From assembly GCA_030674185.1 (NCBI GenBank), contig JAPXFY010000023.1, positions 23,051,092-23,115,091 on the forward strand: 64,000 nucleotides of DNA, written 5' to 3'. Both the position numbers and the translations under genes were made by a program. The notes beneath the pieces were generated by a model. It had not been told where the DNA came from, made no database searches, and saw only the letters and a list, made by a program, of their open reading frames with translations. Of the stretch, positions 48,111 through 60,139 are shown in pieces. Source of the DNA: Monoplex corrugatus (taxonomy: Eukaryota > Mollusca > Gastropoda > Littorinimorpha > Ranellidae). The stretch's first letter is position 1, and each line of letters begins with the position of its first letter.

Positions 48111-48903
48111 TGCGCACATGCATGTAAGACACACACTGCATCCAACAACAGTTGCATTCTTGATCTGCATGAATAGTAGGTCTTATATATAATCACGTTT
48201 ACTTTGTAAACAATCATTGATAAAAAAAAAATCCAGATTCTAAGGTATCTTATGTATTATCATGTTTACTTTGTAAACAATCGTTCATAAAAAAATCAGA
48301 TTCTAACACTTTTTACGTAACTTTTTAAAGAAATTATTCATCACTGATCTTATATAGATCTATATAATCATGTTTGATCTGTAAACATTCATAATCAAAA
48401 TTCAGATTCTAAGACTTTTTGATATAACTTTTAAAGGAAATTATTCATCACTGACAGTCTTCACAACATCACAATCATCAAGCCAATTGCTGAAGTCTGC
48501 ATGGGCTATGTTGCTTAAGTCTACAATGTACATCGGCAGTAAAATTCAAAGGGTATCGTCTACCTCCCTTGAAAAATGAAGCGGGGAACATTATTTTTCA
48601 ATTTCCACTTTTCAGGTTTTAATTTTCCATAAACATAGCAAGGAGAAAAAAATGTGCTCTTTAACAACAGTTGTATTCCGCAAACACAACAATTTCTTCG
48701 ATCATTAATAGTCAGTATTTATGGAAAAGACAAACTTAAGTTACCTGGCTTTCACGTTTCCGAGGAAACACGTGCTGGTTTCTGACTGAGATTATTGTTG
48801 CCAGTTCTGATCGAATAGCTTAGAATCTATTCATCTAATCCCACAGCAGCATAAAACTTACTCATAAGATGAACAAAAAGCGATTGAATTCATCCATACT
48901 TAC

Positions 48904-48964
48904 CGATATGCATTCAAATTTCATCAAAAACTGACGATACAGAATCGAAAGTAGTCGACGCCAT
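48904..48964 (-). pseudogene. Transposon small gene, exon 1 (right copy, stop)
   Basis: The ATG (48962-48964, minus) is followed by MASTTFDSVSSVFDEI, then TGA where the left copy has CGA. The GTAAGT donor is kept at 61 nt. Confidence 0.5.
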
Positions 48965-49591
48965 CTTGGTTTGAGATCGGCAGACGATGAAAGTCGGTAC
49001 TCATTCAAAATGACAAAGTCCATTGGCGACAGCGTATGACTGTGACTGTAACCATGCGCACACGAAAGAGTACTCATTGTTTTATGTTTTTGCTTGAAGA
49101 TTGCATATTTTCAAGATTCGTGTTTGTCAGGATTCGAACTTTTAGAACACCTTGCCAACATAAGGGTTAATATCTTGCAAACGGTTAATTAAATCAGACT
49201 GACGTTCCGGTTTTCGATTTTCTCATGGCCTGACCTACATTTTGATACAAAATATGGCTATGTCGTGCGAGTGTCGCGCGTGGACTTTCAGTTGAAAAAG
49301 CGAGTGTCAGTTTGGGGCTTAACTCGGCCTCTACCAAACAGCGGCACAACAAGCGGAAAGCGGTCACACACACGGCTCGTATTTTGTCATGGTCCATTCA
49401 CCACACACACAGCAGTAATAACAAGAATACACTCAATTGAAAGAAGAGAAATCAATCTTTATTTTTTCATAATGGTTTAAAGAAGTAGCGATGTGACATC
49501 TGAATATGCGTTTGAGAAAAAAATACTAAAATTGTCAATTATTCACAATGATGTCAGCAAAATGACGTGCCGGCAGGTACCTTCTGAATGT

Positions 49592-49664
49592 TACTTAGTA
49601 CTTTTTGGTAGGAAAAGGATGGCAATGTTTAGATGGCTAAATGGATAGCGATCCTTCAAAGACT
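49592..49664. other. Gap between transposon and dispersed repeat
   Basis: Nothing recognised. Confidence 0.3.
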
Positions 49665-50275
49665 CATGCAAACCATGACTGCTGGACACAACCACTGTGG
49701 GAATGCCGGGGACTCTTTCAGTACAAATAGCATCCCCACCTTCTGGATATTCTGTGCTAGAAATGTCCTCATCTGTCACTTTGTTTGTTTCTGCCTTATT
49801 TCTTTTTTTTCTATCGTTTCTTCCTATCATTTTCTGCTTTGCTGGTCCATTCACTTGTATGTGTATGTTTCATATGTACTTTCTTTTAAAATTGATAATT
49901 GGGGACATGCACTGAGTGCATTTTTGGTTCTAGGAAAATGAGATACACCTAAGCAGTTTTAGGTAATTTAGGCCCGTTTTATACATGTGTTAGTGTCTTT
50001 AAGTATGTTTAAAGTTATGCATGTGTTGGTGTCTTTAAGTATGTTTAAATTTGTGTCAGATATTTTCTTAAACCCCCTGTGCGATAAATTGGACTCAGTG
50101 GTCAACGTCTGGGGCATCTCCTTAGATTATGTGCGCAAATGCATTGATATGTGTACTTAATTTTCTTTTCCTTTTTTTTCTGTTGAAGTATTGTGTATGT
50201 TTTGAAATGGTTATAGCCCTGATATGGCTCTATGCAGTCAGCTGGGCTTTAAACAGAAACAACAGTAACAATAAC
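49665..50275 (+). repeat. Dispersed repeat, copy C
   Basis: The fullest copy. Shows GGGAATGCCGGGGACTCTTT, GCATCCCCACCTTCTGG, AAAATTGATAATTGGGGACA, GCATTGATATGTGTACTTAA, and the terminal TAGCCCTGATATGGCTCTAT with GGGCTTTAAACAGAAAC. It ends about 45 bp before the SRCR domain 3 exon, mirroring copy B before domain 2. Confidence 0.75.
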
Positions 50276-50318
50276 TGCTGGACACTGGTTTATGTAATGA
50301 CGTGTAAATCAGTTTCAG

Positions 50319-50484
50319 TGCGATTGTTGACCGTGAATGACAGCAGTGTATCTAACATGAATGCTGCCAACAGCGGAGTTCTACAGTACAGGTCTGGGGA
50401 ACAGGGACAATGGTCAGAGGTCTGCACTGAAGGCTGGGACACTATAGACGCTACTGTCGTCTGCACACAACTTGGATATCCATC
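50319..50484 (+). CDS. SRCR domain 3, first-half exon (phase 1 to 2)
   Basis: Chosen acceptor TTTCAG (50313-50318) and donor GTGAGT. The exon is 166 nt: two bases, 54 codons, two bases. An alternative AG at 50311-50312 would add two codons without changing frame. The peptide includes SGVLQYRSGEQGQWSEVCTE and ATVVCTQLGYPS. VLQY...GQW..VC followed by VVCxQLGYP is a clear SRCR first half. It lies 17.6 kb downstream of domain 2, across the most transposon-laden intron. Confidence 0.93.
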
Positions 50485-50802
50485 GTGAGTTGTGTTTGTA
50501 TCCCTGTTGTGTTGGTTTTTGATGGAACTTAAGACTAGGACACAGAATCAGCGTAATCAAACGCTAATATCTACCGTGAGTTGTATTGTTTCCCAATTTT
50601 TTTAGATGGAAACTGTGATGCTAGAATAGCGAACGCAGTTGCTCAAAACAAGGTAGAGACCCAAAAGACTATGTAATAAAGCATTTCACCAGCATTGTGT
50701 GTTTCCAACACTGTCATTAGTGATTATGATTATTGACTTGTTTTTCTCTACTGATTATGACACAATTATGAATTCATGATAAGCATAAGTCTGTCTTCAT
50801 AG
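50485..50802. other. Short intron inside SRCR domain 3
   Basis: 318 bp, the only short intron in this gene within the window. A second imperfect GTGAGTTGT near 50576 repeats the donor region, suggesting a small local duplication. Confidence 0.7.
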
Positions 50803-50963
50803 GAATGGGTTGGAGACATTAAACGTGTCCAGTATGCTGACGTCAGTTGGTCACCATAACCAGTCTTTCCATTGTACGGGAAACGAGACCACACTGTCTG
50901 ACTGTCCTACTTCACAGCAAGACAGCTGTTCAACTGACATGTCTGTCTTCATCAAATGTCACG
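50803..50963 (+). CDS. SRCR domain 3, second-half exon (phase 2 to 1)
   Basis: Acceptor TTCATAG and donor GTAAGC. The exon is 161 nt: one base, 53 codons, one base. The peptide contains NGLETLNVSSMLTSVG, then HCTGNETTLSDCPTSQQDSC and FIKCHG. This is the canonical second half with CTGNETTLxxC and final C. With the exon at 50319-50484 it makes a 109-codon, six-cysteine domain. The G left over means the next exon must start in phase 1; a candidate is at 63685. Confidence 0.93.
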
Positions 50964-51304
50964 GTAAGCCATGGTAAAATACAATTTAAGTAATGAATCT
51001 CAAACTCTTTTGCTTGGTTGACTCTCTTTGATATTCTTCATTGTAATAGTTCATGTTAGGCCAAAAACATGCTGCTGTAAATGACCCTAACATGACTACT
51101 TGTTTCCTCAGCCAGCCTGAAGCAGCACTCAGCTTCTGCAACAGTCCTTCAACAATAAGTATGTGTACAGAATCAAACACCATTCTTTTGCGTACCTTGC
51201 AACAGTTATCACAGATCCACTTTGACTCGACTGTCTTTTCATGATCATCTCTGGACAGACAAAAAGTCACGTCATTACTAGCAGCACTCACACTCAGCTG
51301 TCAA
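50964..51304. other. Intron start, unassigned
   Basis: A minus-strand frame (50986-51291, about 100 codons) is open but matches nothing I recognise. A plus-strand acceptor-like CCTCAG at 51113 leads to a stop or an incompatible phase, so no exon is called. Confidence 0.35.
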
Positions 51305-54300
51305 GTTTACTACAACCAGAAGTCACGCCACTACAACCAGCAGTCACACCACTACAACCAGAAGTCACACCACTACAACCAGCAGTCACACCACTACAAC
51401 CAGCAGTCACACCACTACAACCAGCAGTCACACCACTACAACCAGAAGTCACACCACTACAACCAACAATCACACCACTACAACCAACAGTCACACCACT
51501 ACAACCGTCACATATCAACAACTAATAGTCACACCATTACAACCAGCAGTCACACCACTACAACCAGCAGTCACACCACTACAACCAGCAGTTACACCAC
51601 TACAACCAGCAGTCACACCACTACAACCAACAATCACACCACTACAACCAACAATCACACCACTACAACCAACAGTCACACCACTACAACCAGCAGTCAC
51701 ACCACTACATCCAGCAGTCACACCACTACAACCAACAGTCACACCACTACAACCAGCAGTCACACCACTACAACCAACAGTCACACCACTACAACCAGCA
51801 GTCACAACCACTACAACCAGAAGACACACCACTACAACCAACAATCACACCACTACAACCAACAGTCACACCACTACAACCGTCACATCTCAACAACCAA
51901 TAGTCATCATTACAACCAGCAGACACACCACTACAACCAACCGTCACACCACTATAACGAACAGTCACATCACTATAACCAACAGTCAGCTTAGTACAAT
52001 CAACAGTCACATCACTTCAACCAAGTGTCACACCACTACAACCAGCAGTCACACCACTACAACCAGCAGTCACACCACTATAACCAGCAGTCACACCACT
52101 ACAACCAGCAGTCACACCACTACAACCAGCAGTCACACCACTACAACCAACAGTCACACCACTACAACCAGCAGTCACATCACTACAACCAACAGTCAGA
52201 TCACTAAAACCAATAGTCACATCACTACAACCAACAGTCACATAAATGTAACCAATATTCACACCACCATGACCAACAGTAACACCTCTATAAATACAAC
52301 ATAAATGTAACCACCAGTCACATCACTACAACAAATGGTCACACCAACACAACCAACAGTCACACCATTACAACCAACAGTCATATCGCTACAAACAGCA
52401 GTCACACAACTACAACAAACAGTCAACTTAATACAACTAGCAGTCTAACCACTATAACCAGCAGTCACATCACTACAACCAATAGTCATACCACTACAAC
52501 CAATTGTCACACCACTAAAACCATCAGTCACATTACTACAACCAGCAGTCACATCACTACAACCAATAGTCATACCACTACAACAAATTGTCACACCACT
52601 AAAACCAGTCACATTACTATAACCAGCAGTCACACCACTACAATCAACAGTCACATCGCTACAACCAACAGTCACACCACTACAATCAGCAGTCACATCA
52701 CTACAACCAACAATAAGTCACACAACTACAACCAACAGTCAATCATTCAACTAGCAATCACATTACTACAACCAGCATCGACACCACTATAACCAGAACC
52801 AGCAGTCACACCACTACAACCAGCAGTCACAACACTACAACCAGCAGTCACACCACCATAACCAGCAGTCATGCCACTACAACCAGCAGTCACACCACCA
52901 TAACCAGCAGTCACACTACTACAACCAACAGTCACACTACTACAACCAACAGTCACAGCTCTACAACCAACAGTCACAGCTCTACAACCAGCAGTCACAC
53001 CACTACAACCAGCAGTCACAACACTACAACCAACAGTCACACCACCAATAACCAGCAGTCATGCCACTACAACCAGCAGTCACACCACCATAGCCAACAG
53101 TCACACTACTACAACCAACAGTCACAGCTCTACAACCAACAGTCCCATCACTACAAAACCTTCACACCACTACAACAGTCAGCAATACGACCAGCAATCA
53201 CACCACTGCAACCAGCAATCATATCATTACAACCAACAGTCACACCATTACAACCAACAGTCACACCACTACAACCAGCAATCATATCATTGCAACGAAC
53301 AGTCACTTCACTACGATCAGCAGTCACACCGCTAGAACTAACAGCCACATCACTACAAGCAACAGTCAGCTTAATACAACCAACAGTCAGCTTAAATACA
53401 ACAAGCAGTCACATCACTATAACCAGCAGTCACATCATACAACCAGAAGTCTCACCACTACAACCAAAACTCACATCACAACAACCAACAGTCACATCAC
53501 TACAACCAACAGTCACACCAGCAGTCACAATACTGCAACCAGCAGTCACAACACTACAACAAGCAGTCACATAATACAACCAACAGTCACACCACTACAA
53601 CCAGCAGTCACATCACTAAAACCAATAGTCACATCACTACAACCAACAGTCACACCACTACAACCAGCAGTCACACCATTAAAACCAATAGTCACATCAC
53701 TACAACCAACAGTCACATAAATATAACCAATATTCACACCACCATGACCAACAGTCACACCTCTATAAATACAAAATAAATGTAACCACCAGCCACATCA
53801 CTACAACCAACAGTCACATAAATATAACCAACATTCACACCACCACGACCAACAGTCACACCTCTACAAATACAACATAAATGTAACCACCAGTCACATC
53901 ACTACAACCAACAGTCACATAAATATAACCAATATTCACACCACCACGACCAACAGTCACACCTCTACAACAAACAGTCACACCACTACAACAAACAGCC
54001 ACATCACTAAAACCAACAGTCAGCTTAATACAACCAGCAGTCTAACCCTATACCTAGCAGTCACATCACTACAACCATCAGTCACATCACTACAACTAGC
54101 ATCACACCACTACAATCAGCAGTCCCACACTAAAATCAACACTCACATCACTACAACCATCAGTCACACCACTACAACCAGCAGTCACATCACTACAACC
54201 AGCAGTCACTCACTGCAATAAACCCTCACATCACTGCGATCAACCTTCACATCACTACAACGAGCAGTCACATCACTATAATCAGCAGCCAGTCACACCA

Positions 54301-57300
54301 CTACCTAACAGTCACACCCCTACAACAGTCACACTACTCAACGAACAGTCATACGACTATAACCAGCAGTTCATACCACTACAACCAGCAGTCATACCAC
54401 TACAACCAGCAGTCATACCACTACAACCAGCAGTCATACCACTACAACCAGCAGTCACAGCACTACAACCAGCAGTCACACCACTACAACCAGCAGTCAC
54501 ATCACTGCAACAAACAGTCAGTCACATCACTACAACAAGCAGTCACATCAGTACAACCAGCAGTCACACCACTACAACCAGCAGTCACATCACTGCAACA
54601 AACAGTCAGTCACATCACTACAACCAGCAGTCACATCACTACAACCAGCAGTCACATCACTACAACCAGCAGTCACACCACTACAAACAGCAGTCACATC
54701 ACTACAACAAGCAGTCACATCACTACAACCAGCAGTCACATCAGTACAACCAGCAGTCACACCACTACAACCAGCAGTCACAATCACTGCAACAGTCAGT
54801 CACATCACTACAACCAGCAGTCACATCACTACAACCAGCAGTCACATCACTACAACCAACAGTCACATCACTACAACCAACAGTCACATCACTAGAACCA
54901 GCAGTCAGATCACTACAACCAGCAGTCACATCACTACAACCAACAGTCACATCACTACAACCAACAGTCACATCACTATAACCAACAGTCACAACACTAC
55001 AACCAACAGTCACATCACTACAACCAACAATCAGTCACATCACTACAACCAGCAGTCACACCACCACAACCAGCAGTCACATCACTACAACCAACAATCT
55101 GTCACATCACTACAACCAACAGTCTCATCACTATAACCAACAGTCACAACACTACAACCAACAGTACATCACTATAACCAACAGTCACAACACTACAACA
55201 CAGCAGTCACATCACTACAACCAACAATCAGTCACATCACTATAACCAACAGTCACAACACTACAACCAGCAGTCACATCACTACAACCAACAATCAGTC
55301 ACATCACTACAACCAACAGTCACATCACTATAACCAACAGTCACAACACTACAACCAGCAGTCACATCACTACAACCAACAATCAGTCACATCACTATAA
55401 CCAACAGTCACAACACTACAACCAGCAGTCACATCACTACAACCAACAGTCACATCACTATAACCAACAGTCACATCACTACAACCAACAGTCACATCAC
55501 TATAACCAACAGTCACAACACTACAACCAACAGTCACATCACTACAACCAACAATCAGTCACATCACTACAACCAGCAGTCACACCACCACAACCAGCAG
55601 TCACATCACTACAACCAACAATCAGTCACATCACTACAACCAACAGTCACATCACTATAACCAACAGTCACAACACTACAACCAACAGTCACATCACTGT
55701 AACCAACAGTCACAACACTACAACCAACAGTCACATCACTACAACCAACAATCAGTCACATCACTACAACCAGCAGTCACACCACCACAACCAACAGTCA
55801 CATCACTACAACCAACAATCAGTCACATCACTACAACCAGCAGTCACATCACTACAACCAGCAGTCACATCACTGCAATCAACCCTCACATCACTGCGAT
55901 CAACCTTCACATCACTACAACGAGCAGTTACATCACTATAATCAGCAGCCAGTCACACCACTACCTAACAGTCACACCCCTACAACAGTCACACTACTCA
56001 ACGAACAGTCATACGACTATAACCAGCAGTCATACCACTACAACCAGCAGTCATACCACTACAACCAGCAGTCATACCACTACAACCAGCAGTCTATACC
56101 ACTAGAACCAGCAGTCACAGCACTACAACCAGAAATCACATCTCTACAACCAGCAGTCATACCACTACAACAAGCAATCACATCACAACGACCAGAAGTC
56201 ACACCACTGCGACCAGCAATTACATCATACAACCAGCAGTCACATCAATTCAACCAGAAGTCACACCATTATGACCAGCAGTCACACCACTACAACCAGC
56301 AAGCACACCACTATAACCAGCAAGCATACCATTACAACGAGCAGTCACATCACTACAACCAACAGTCACACCACTACAACCAGCAGTCACACCTCTACAA
56401 CCAGCAGTCACACCTCTACAACCAGCAGTCACACCACTACCACCAGCGGTTACATGACTATAATCAACAATCACATCACTACAACAAACAATCACATCAC
56501 TACAACCAACAGTCACATCACTACAACCAACAGCCACACCACTACAACGAGCAATGAGTCACACCACTACAACTACCAATCACACCACTGAAATCATCGC
56601 TCACATCACTACAATCAAGAGTCATAGATCTGCAACTGTCAGTCACATCACTGCAATCAACCTTCCCATCACTACAACCAGACAACCTGTAATCACATCA
56701 CAATAACCAGCAGTCAGTCACACACCCTACCTAACAGTCACACCCTACAACAGTCACACTACTTAACCAGCAGTCATACCACAACAACCAGAAGTCACAC
56801 CACTACAACTAGAAGTCACACTACAACCAGCAGTCACATCACTACAACCAGCAGTCACATCACTACAACCAGCAGTCACACCACTACAACCAGCAGTCAC
56901 ATCACTACAACCAGCAGTCACATCACTACAACCAGCAGTCACATCACTACAACCAACAATCAGTCACACCATTACAACAAGCAGTCACACCACTAAAACC
57001 AATAGTCACATCACTACAACCAGCAGTCACATCACTACAACCAGCAGTCACATCACTACAACCAGCAGTCACACCACTACAACCAGCAGTCACATCACTG
57101 CAACAAACAGTCAGTCACATCACTACAACCAGCAGTCACATCACTACAACCAGCAGTCACACCACTACAACCAGCAGTCACATCACTGCAACAAACAGTC
57201 AGTCACATCACTACAACCAGCAGTCACATCACTACAACCAGCAGTCACATCACTACAACCAGCAGTCACACCACTACAAACAGCAGTCACATCATTACAA

Positions 57301-58470
57301 CAAGCAGTCACATCACTACAACCAGCAGTCACATCTGTACAAACAGCAATCACATCACTACAACAAGCAGTCACATCACTACAACCAGCAGTCACATCAG
57401 TACAACCAGCAGTCACACCACTGCAACGAGCAGTCACATCACTGCAACAGTCAGTCACATCACTACAACCAACAGTCACATCACTACAACCAGCAGTCAC
57501 ATCATTACAACCAGCAGTCACATCACTACAACCAACAGTCACATCACTACAACCAACAGTCACATCACTACAACCAGCAGTCACATCACTACAACCAACA
57601 GTCACATCACTACAACCAACAGTCACATCACTATAACCAACAGTCACAACACTACAACCAACAGTCACATCACTGTAACCAACAGTCACAACACTACAAC
57701 CAACAGTCACATCACTACAACCAACAATCAGTCACATCACTTCAAACAGCAGTCACACCACCACAACCAGCAGTCACATCACTACAACCAGCAGTGACAT
57801 CACTACAACCAGCAGTCACATCAGTACAACCAACAATCAATCACACCACTACAACCAGGAGTCACACCACTACAACCAACAATCAGTCAAACCACTACAA
57901 CCAGCAGTCACATCACTACAACCAACAATCAGTCACATCACTACAACCAGCAGTCACATCACCACAACCAGCAGTCACATCACTACAACCAACAATCAGT
58001 CACACCAGTACAACCAGCAGTCACACCACTACAACCAGCAGTCACACCACTACAACCAACAATCAGTCACACCACCACAACCAGCAGTCACATCACTACA
58101 ACCAACAATCAGTCACACCACCACAACCAGCAGTCACACCACTACAACCAGCAGTTACATCACTACAACCAACAATCAGTCACACCACTACAACCAGCAG
58201 TCATACCACTACAACCAGCAGTCACACCACTACAACCAGCAGTTACATCACTACAACCAGCAGTCACACCACTACAACCAGCAGTCACATCACTACAACC
58301 AACAATCAGTCACACCACTACAACCAGCAGTCACACCACTACAACCAGCAGTTACATCACTACAACCAACAATCAGTCACACCCCTACAACCAGCAGTCA
58401 CATCACTACAACCAGCAGTCACACCACCACAACCAACAGTCACATCACAACAATCAACAGTCACACCACT
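51305..58470 (+). repeat. 21-bp A/C-rich minisatellite, block 1 (7.2 kb)
   Basis: The core unit is TCACACCACTACAACCAGCAG, with variants CATCACTACAACCAACAG, CAACAATCAG (a 4-bp longer unit) and others. By length this is about 340 units. G on the + strand is almost confined to CAGCAG, giving a strong strand asymmetry. Higher-order structure is visible. A run with AACCCTCACATCACTGCGAT at about 54214-54370 recurs at 55868-56035. A roughly 101-bp unit with CATAAATATAACCAA starts near 53716, 53817 and 53918. All three + frames of the consensus lack stops (VTPLQPA, SHHYNQQ, HTTTTSS), as does one minus frame (GVTAGCS). Confidence 0.97.
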
Positions 58471-58474
58471 GTAA

Positions 58475-59334
58475 AGAGAGTCCAAGATAGAATAGAAATA
58501 TATTTGCTTGAATGTGTGCCTGTAATCTGTACATTCTGTCACTCCATATCAGAGCGTGATCTCCCACTGGGTAAAGAACAATACTAAATAGCAAATTAAG
58601 CCACACCCGTTTATTACAGTAATAATGAGATAATGCTCATGGCCTGGGTAGAGACACTGAGGAGAAATTGATATTTACATCTTATGTGTCATTTGCAGAT
58701 ACATGATTTCTTTTCTGGCCAGCTCCTGGCTATTCATCAAACGAAACTTCTCAGTAGATTTGATTCTGATTGACCATGGATGGTCCTACCATCAGGATTC
58801 CCTTCCTTGTCCTGGAAGATAGTTTGTCCATAATTCGGTCAAGGCGATGATGTCAGTTGGCGCCCATTTCCCGGCGCTTACACGGCAGTGTGCCCATACC
58901 CTGGCACAAGCAGCCTGCACATTTAAAGCGTCTGTCTATTCCTTGTCAAATCTCACTTCTGTCTCACTGGTGTTTGAACCTCCTCCCTTCTCCCCAATCT
59001 CACCACAGACCATTGTCCCTGTAACCCTAAGTAGACATACAGGACAACATAGACACCATACCTTTCCATAAACACTATCCAAAAGAAGAATTTCCATTCA
59101 ATACCCTTTTCAAGAAAATACTTCCATTTCTCACCCTCTTACAAAATATCACCAAAAATATGATTGTTAATGTGTACTGAATAATACAATAATAATCGGA
59201 CGAATTCAAGGGAAAAAATACTCATAGTCAACCATTGTGCTTTCTTTCTGATCCATGTTAACGAGTGTCACTAATAAATAATTAGCATACCTCTGTGTAT
59301 GAGTGTGTGTGTGTGTTTGTGTGCGCACGTGAGT
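58475..59334. other. Unassigned sequence between minisatellite blocks
   Basis: No gene recognised. A GC-richer patch at 58840-59000 has short open frames on both strands but no known domain. It may be a decayed repeat that inserted into the array. Confidence 0.35.
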
Positions 59335-59566
59335 GTGTGATTTGGTTCAGTTTTTGCGTCGACACCCACCTCAGGTGATCCTGCCAACGGGGATAACCAT
59401 CCCAGGGAAGTGGGGGAAGGGGAGGGGAGGGGGGATTGTCTAATCTTATACTGAACAACAATAATGTTAAGATGGGACACTGAGATGGCCAGTTTTAATA
59501 TAGTGCACCCCGGGATTCGAACCCACAACAATTACCATATAAATTTGACGCTCAAATCAACTGAGC

Positions 59567-59572
<6 letters not shown>
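59335..59572 (-). mobile_element. tRNA-derived SINE
   Basis: On the minus strand a tRNA-like head starts near 59572 with box A TAGCTCAGTTG (59558-59568) and a perfect box B GGTTCGAATCC (59513-59523), spaced as in tRNAs. It is followed by a non-tRNA body containing TGGGATGGTTATCCCCG and GGTGGGTGTCGACGC, then AAAACTGAACCAAATCACAC. The tRNA-like part cannot fold as a good cloverleaf in the anticodon arm, so a SINE head is preferred over a real tRNA gene. A GT tract abuts its head and a GT-rich tail its end. Confidence 0.72.
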
Positions 59573-59657
<85 letters not shown>

Positions 59658-59680
59658 TTTGTGTGTGTGTGTGTGTGTTA
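59573..59680 (+). repeat. (GT)n microsatellite
   Basis: About 105 bases of GT repeats with one GTTTGTTT interruption near 59654. Confidence 0.95.
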
Positions 59681-60139
59681 ATCATAAACTCCATAAATTG
59701 AAACGTTAATAAACAAAGGCAATATAATCTTTCATTCAACACACAGGAATCACCTCAACTTAAGTAGCTTGTTTTCTCCCCATCAAAAACGAAGTCACAC
59801 CAAGGTCAAAATTCTGTGACAGAAAAATCTAAATATTATTAAGCCATGAGCTATTACAAATTAAATGTACAGTTTCCTATCACTAGCTACTTGATATGTA
59901 CATATCTTCAAAAGACAAATAACAGGCCTACATAGGCATAGGCACTATCTAGAAAGCAGCCTCCACCGTCAGAGACTGGACAAGTGTGAAGTGACAGAGA
60001 GAAACTGCTTAGCTTCCTAACAAAAAACTGCATGTGAATTAAACTCACGCTGAACTCTTAAAATCAAATTTTAAACTAAGGTGAAACATTATATTTTTCT
60101 GGCCTGACAAAAACAGCCCCTGGACAAAAACACATTTTG
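59681..60139. other. Unassigned sequence before block 2
   Basis: Nothing recognised. Confidence 0.3.

Larger units (their letters stand above)
44585..49583 (-). mobile_element. GGTACC-ended DNA transposon, right copy
   Basis: Same element as 7316-13186, inverted. It starts AGGTACCGGCAG and ends GGCAGGTACCTT, flanked by CTGAATGT at 44577-44584 and 49584-49591, a perfect 8-bp duplication. The duplication differs from that of the left copy, so these are two independent insertions and not one inverted segmental duplication. Removing a LINE stub (44649-44894) and a Tigger-like MITE (47459-47999) leaves about 4.2 kb, matching the left copy. Many CpG-to-TpG type differences separate the copies. Confidence 0.82.

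Noticed and set aside
7316..49583. A 37-kb inverted segmental duplication with arms at 7.3-13.2 and 44.6-49.6 kb
   Set aside because: Homology stops exactly at GGTACC ends and each arm has a different 8-bp target duplication, so two transposon insertions explain it better.
51114..51154. A further exon after SRCR domain 3 (CCTCAG acceptor, GTATGT donor)
   Set aside because: The required phase 1 frame meets TAA before the donor, and the open frame has the wrong phase.
51305..58470. CRISPR-like array
   Set aside because: Contiguous 21-bp tandem units without unique spacers, in a eukaryotic intron.
59500..59572. Functional tRNA gene
   Set aside because: Box A and box B are good, but the anticodon arm region is poor and a SINE-like body follows directly.
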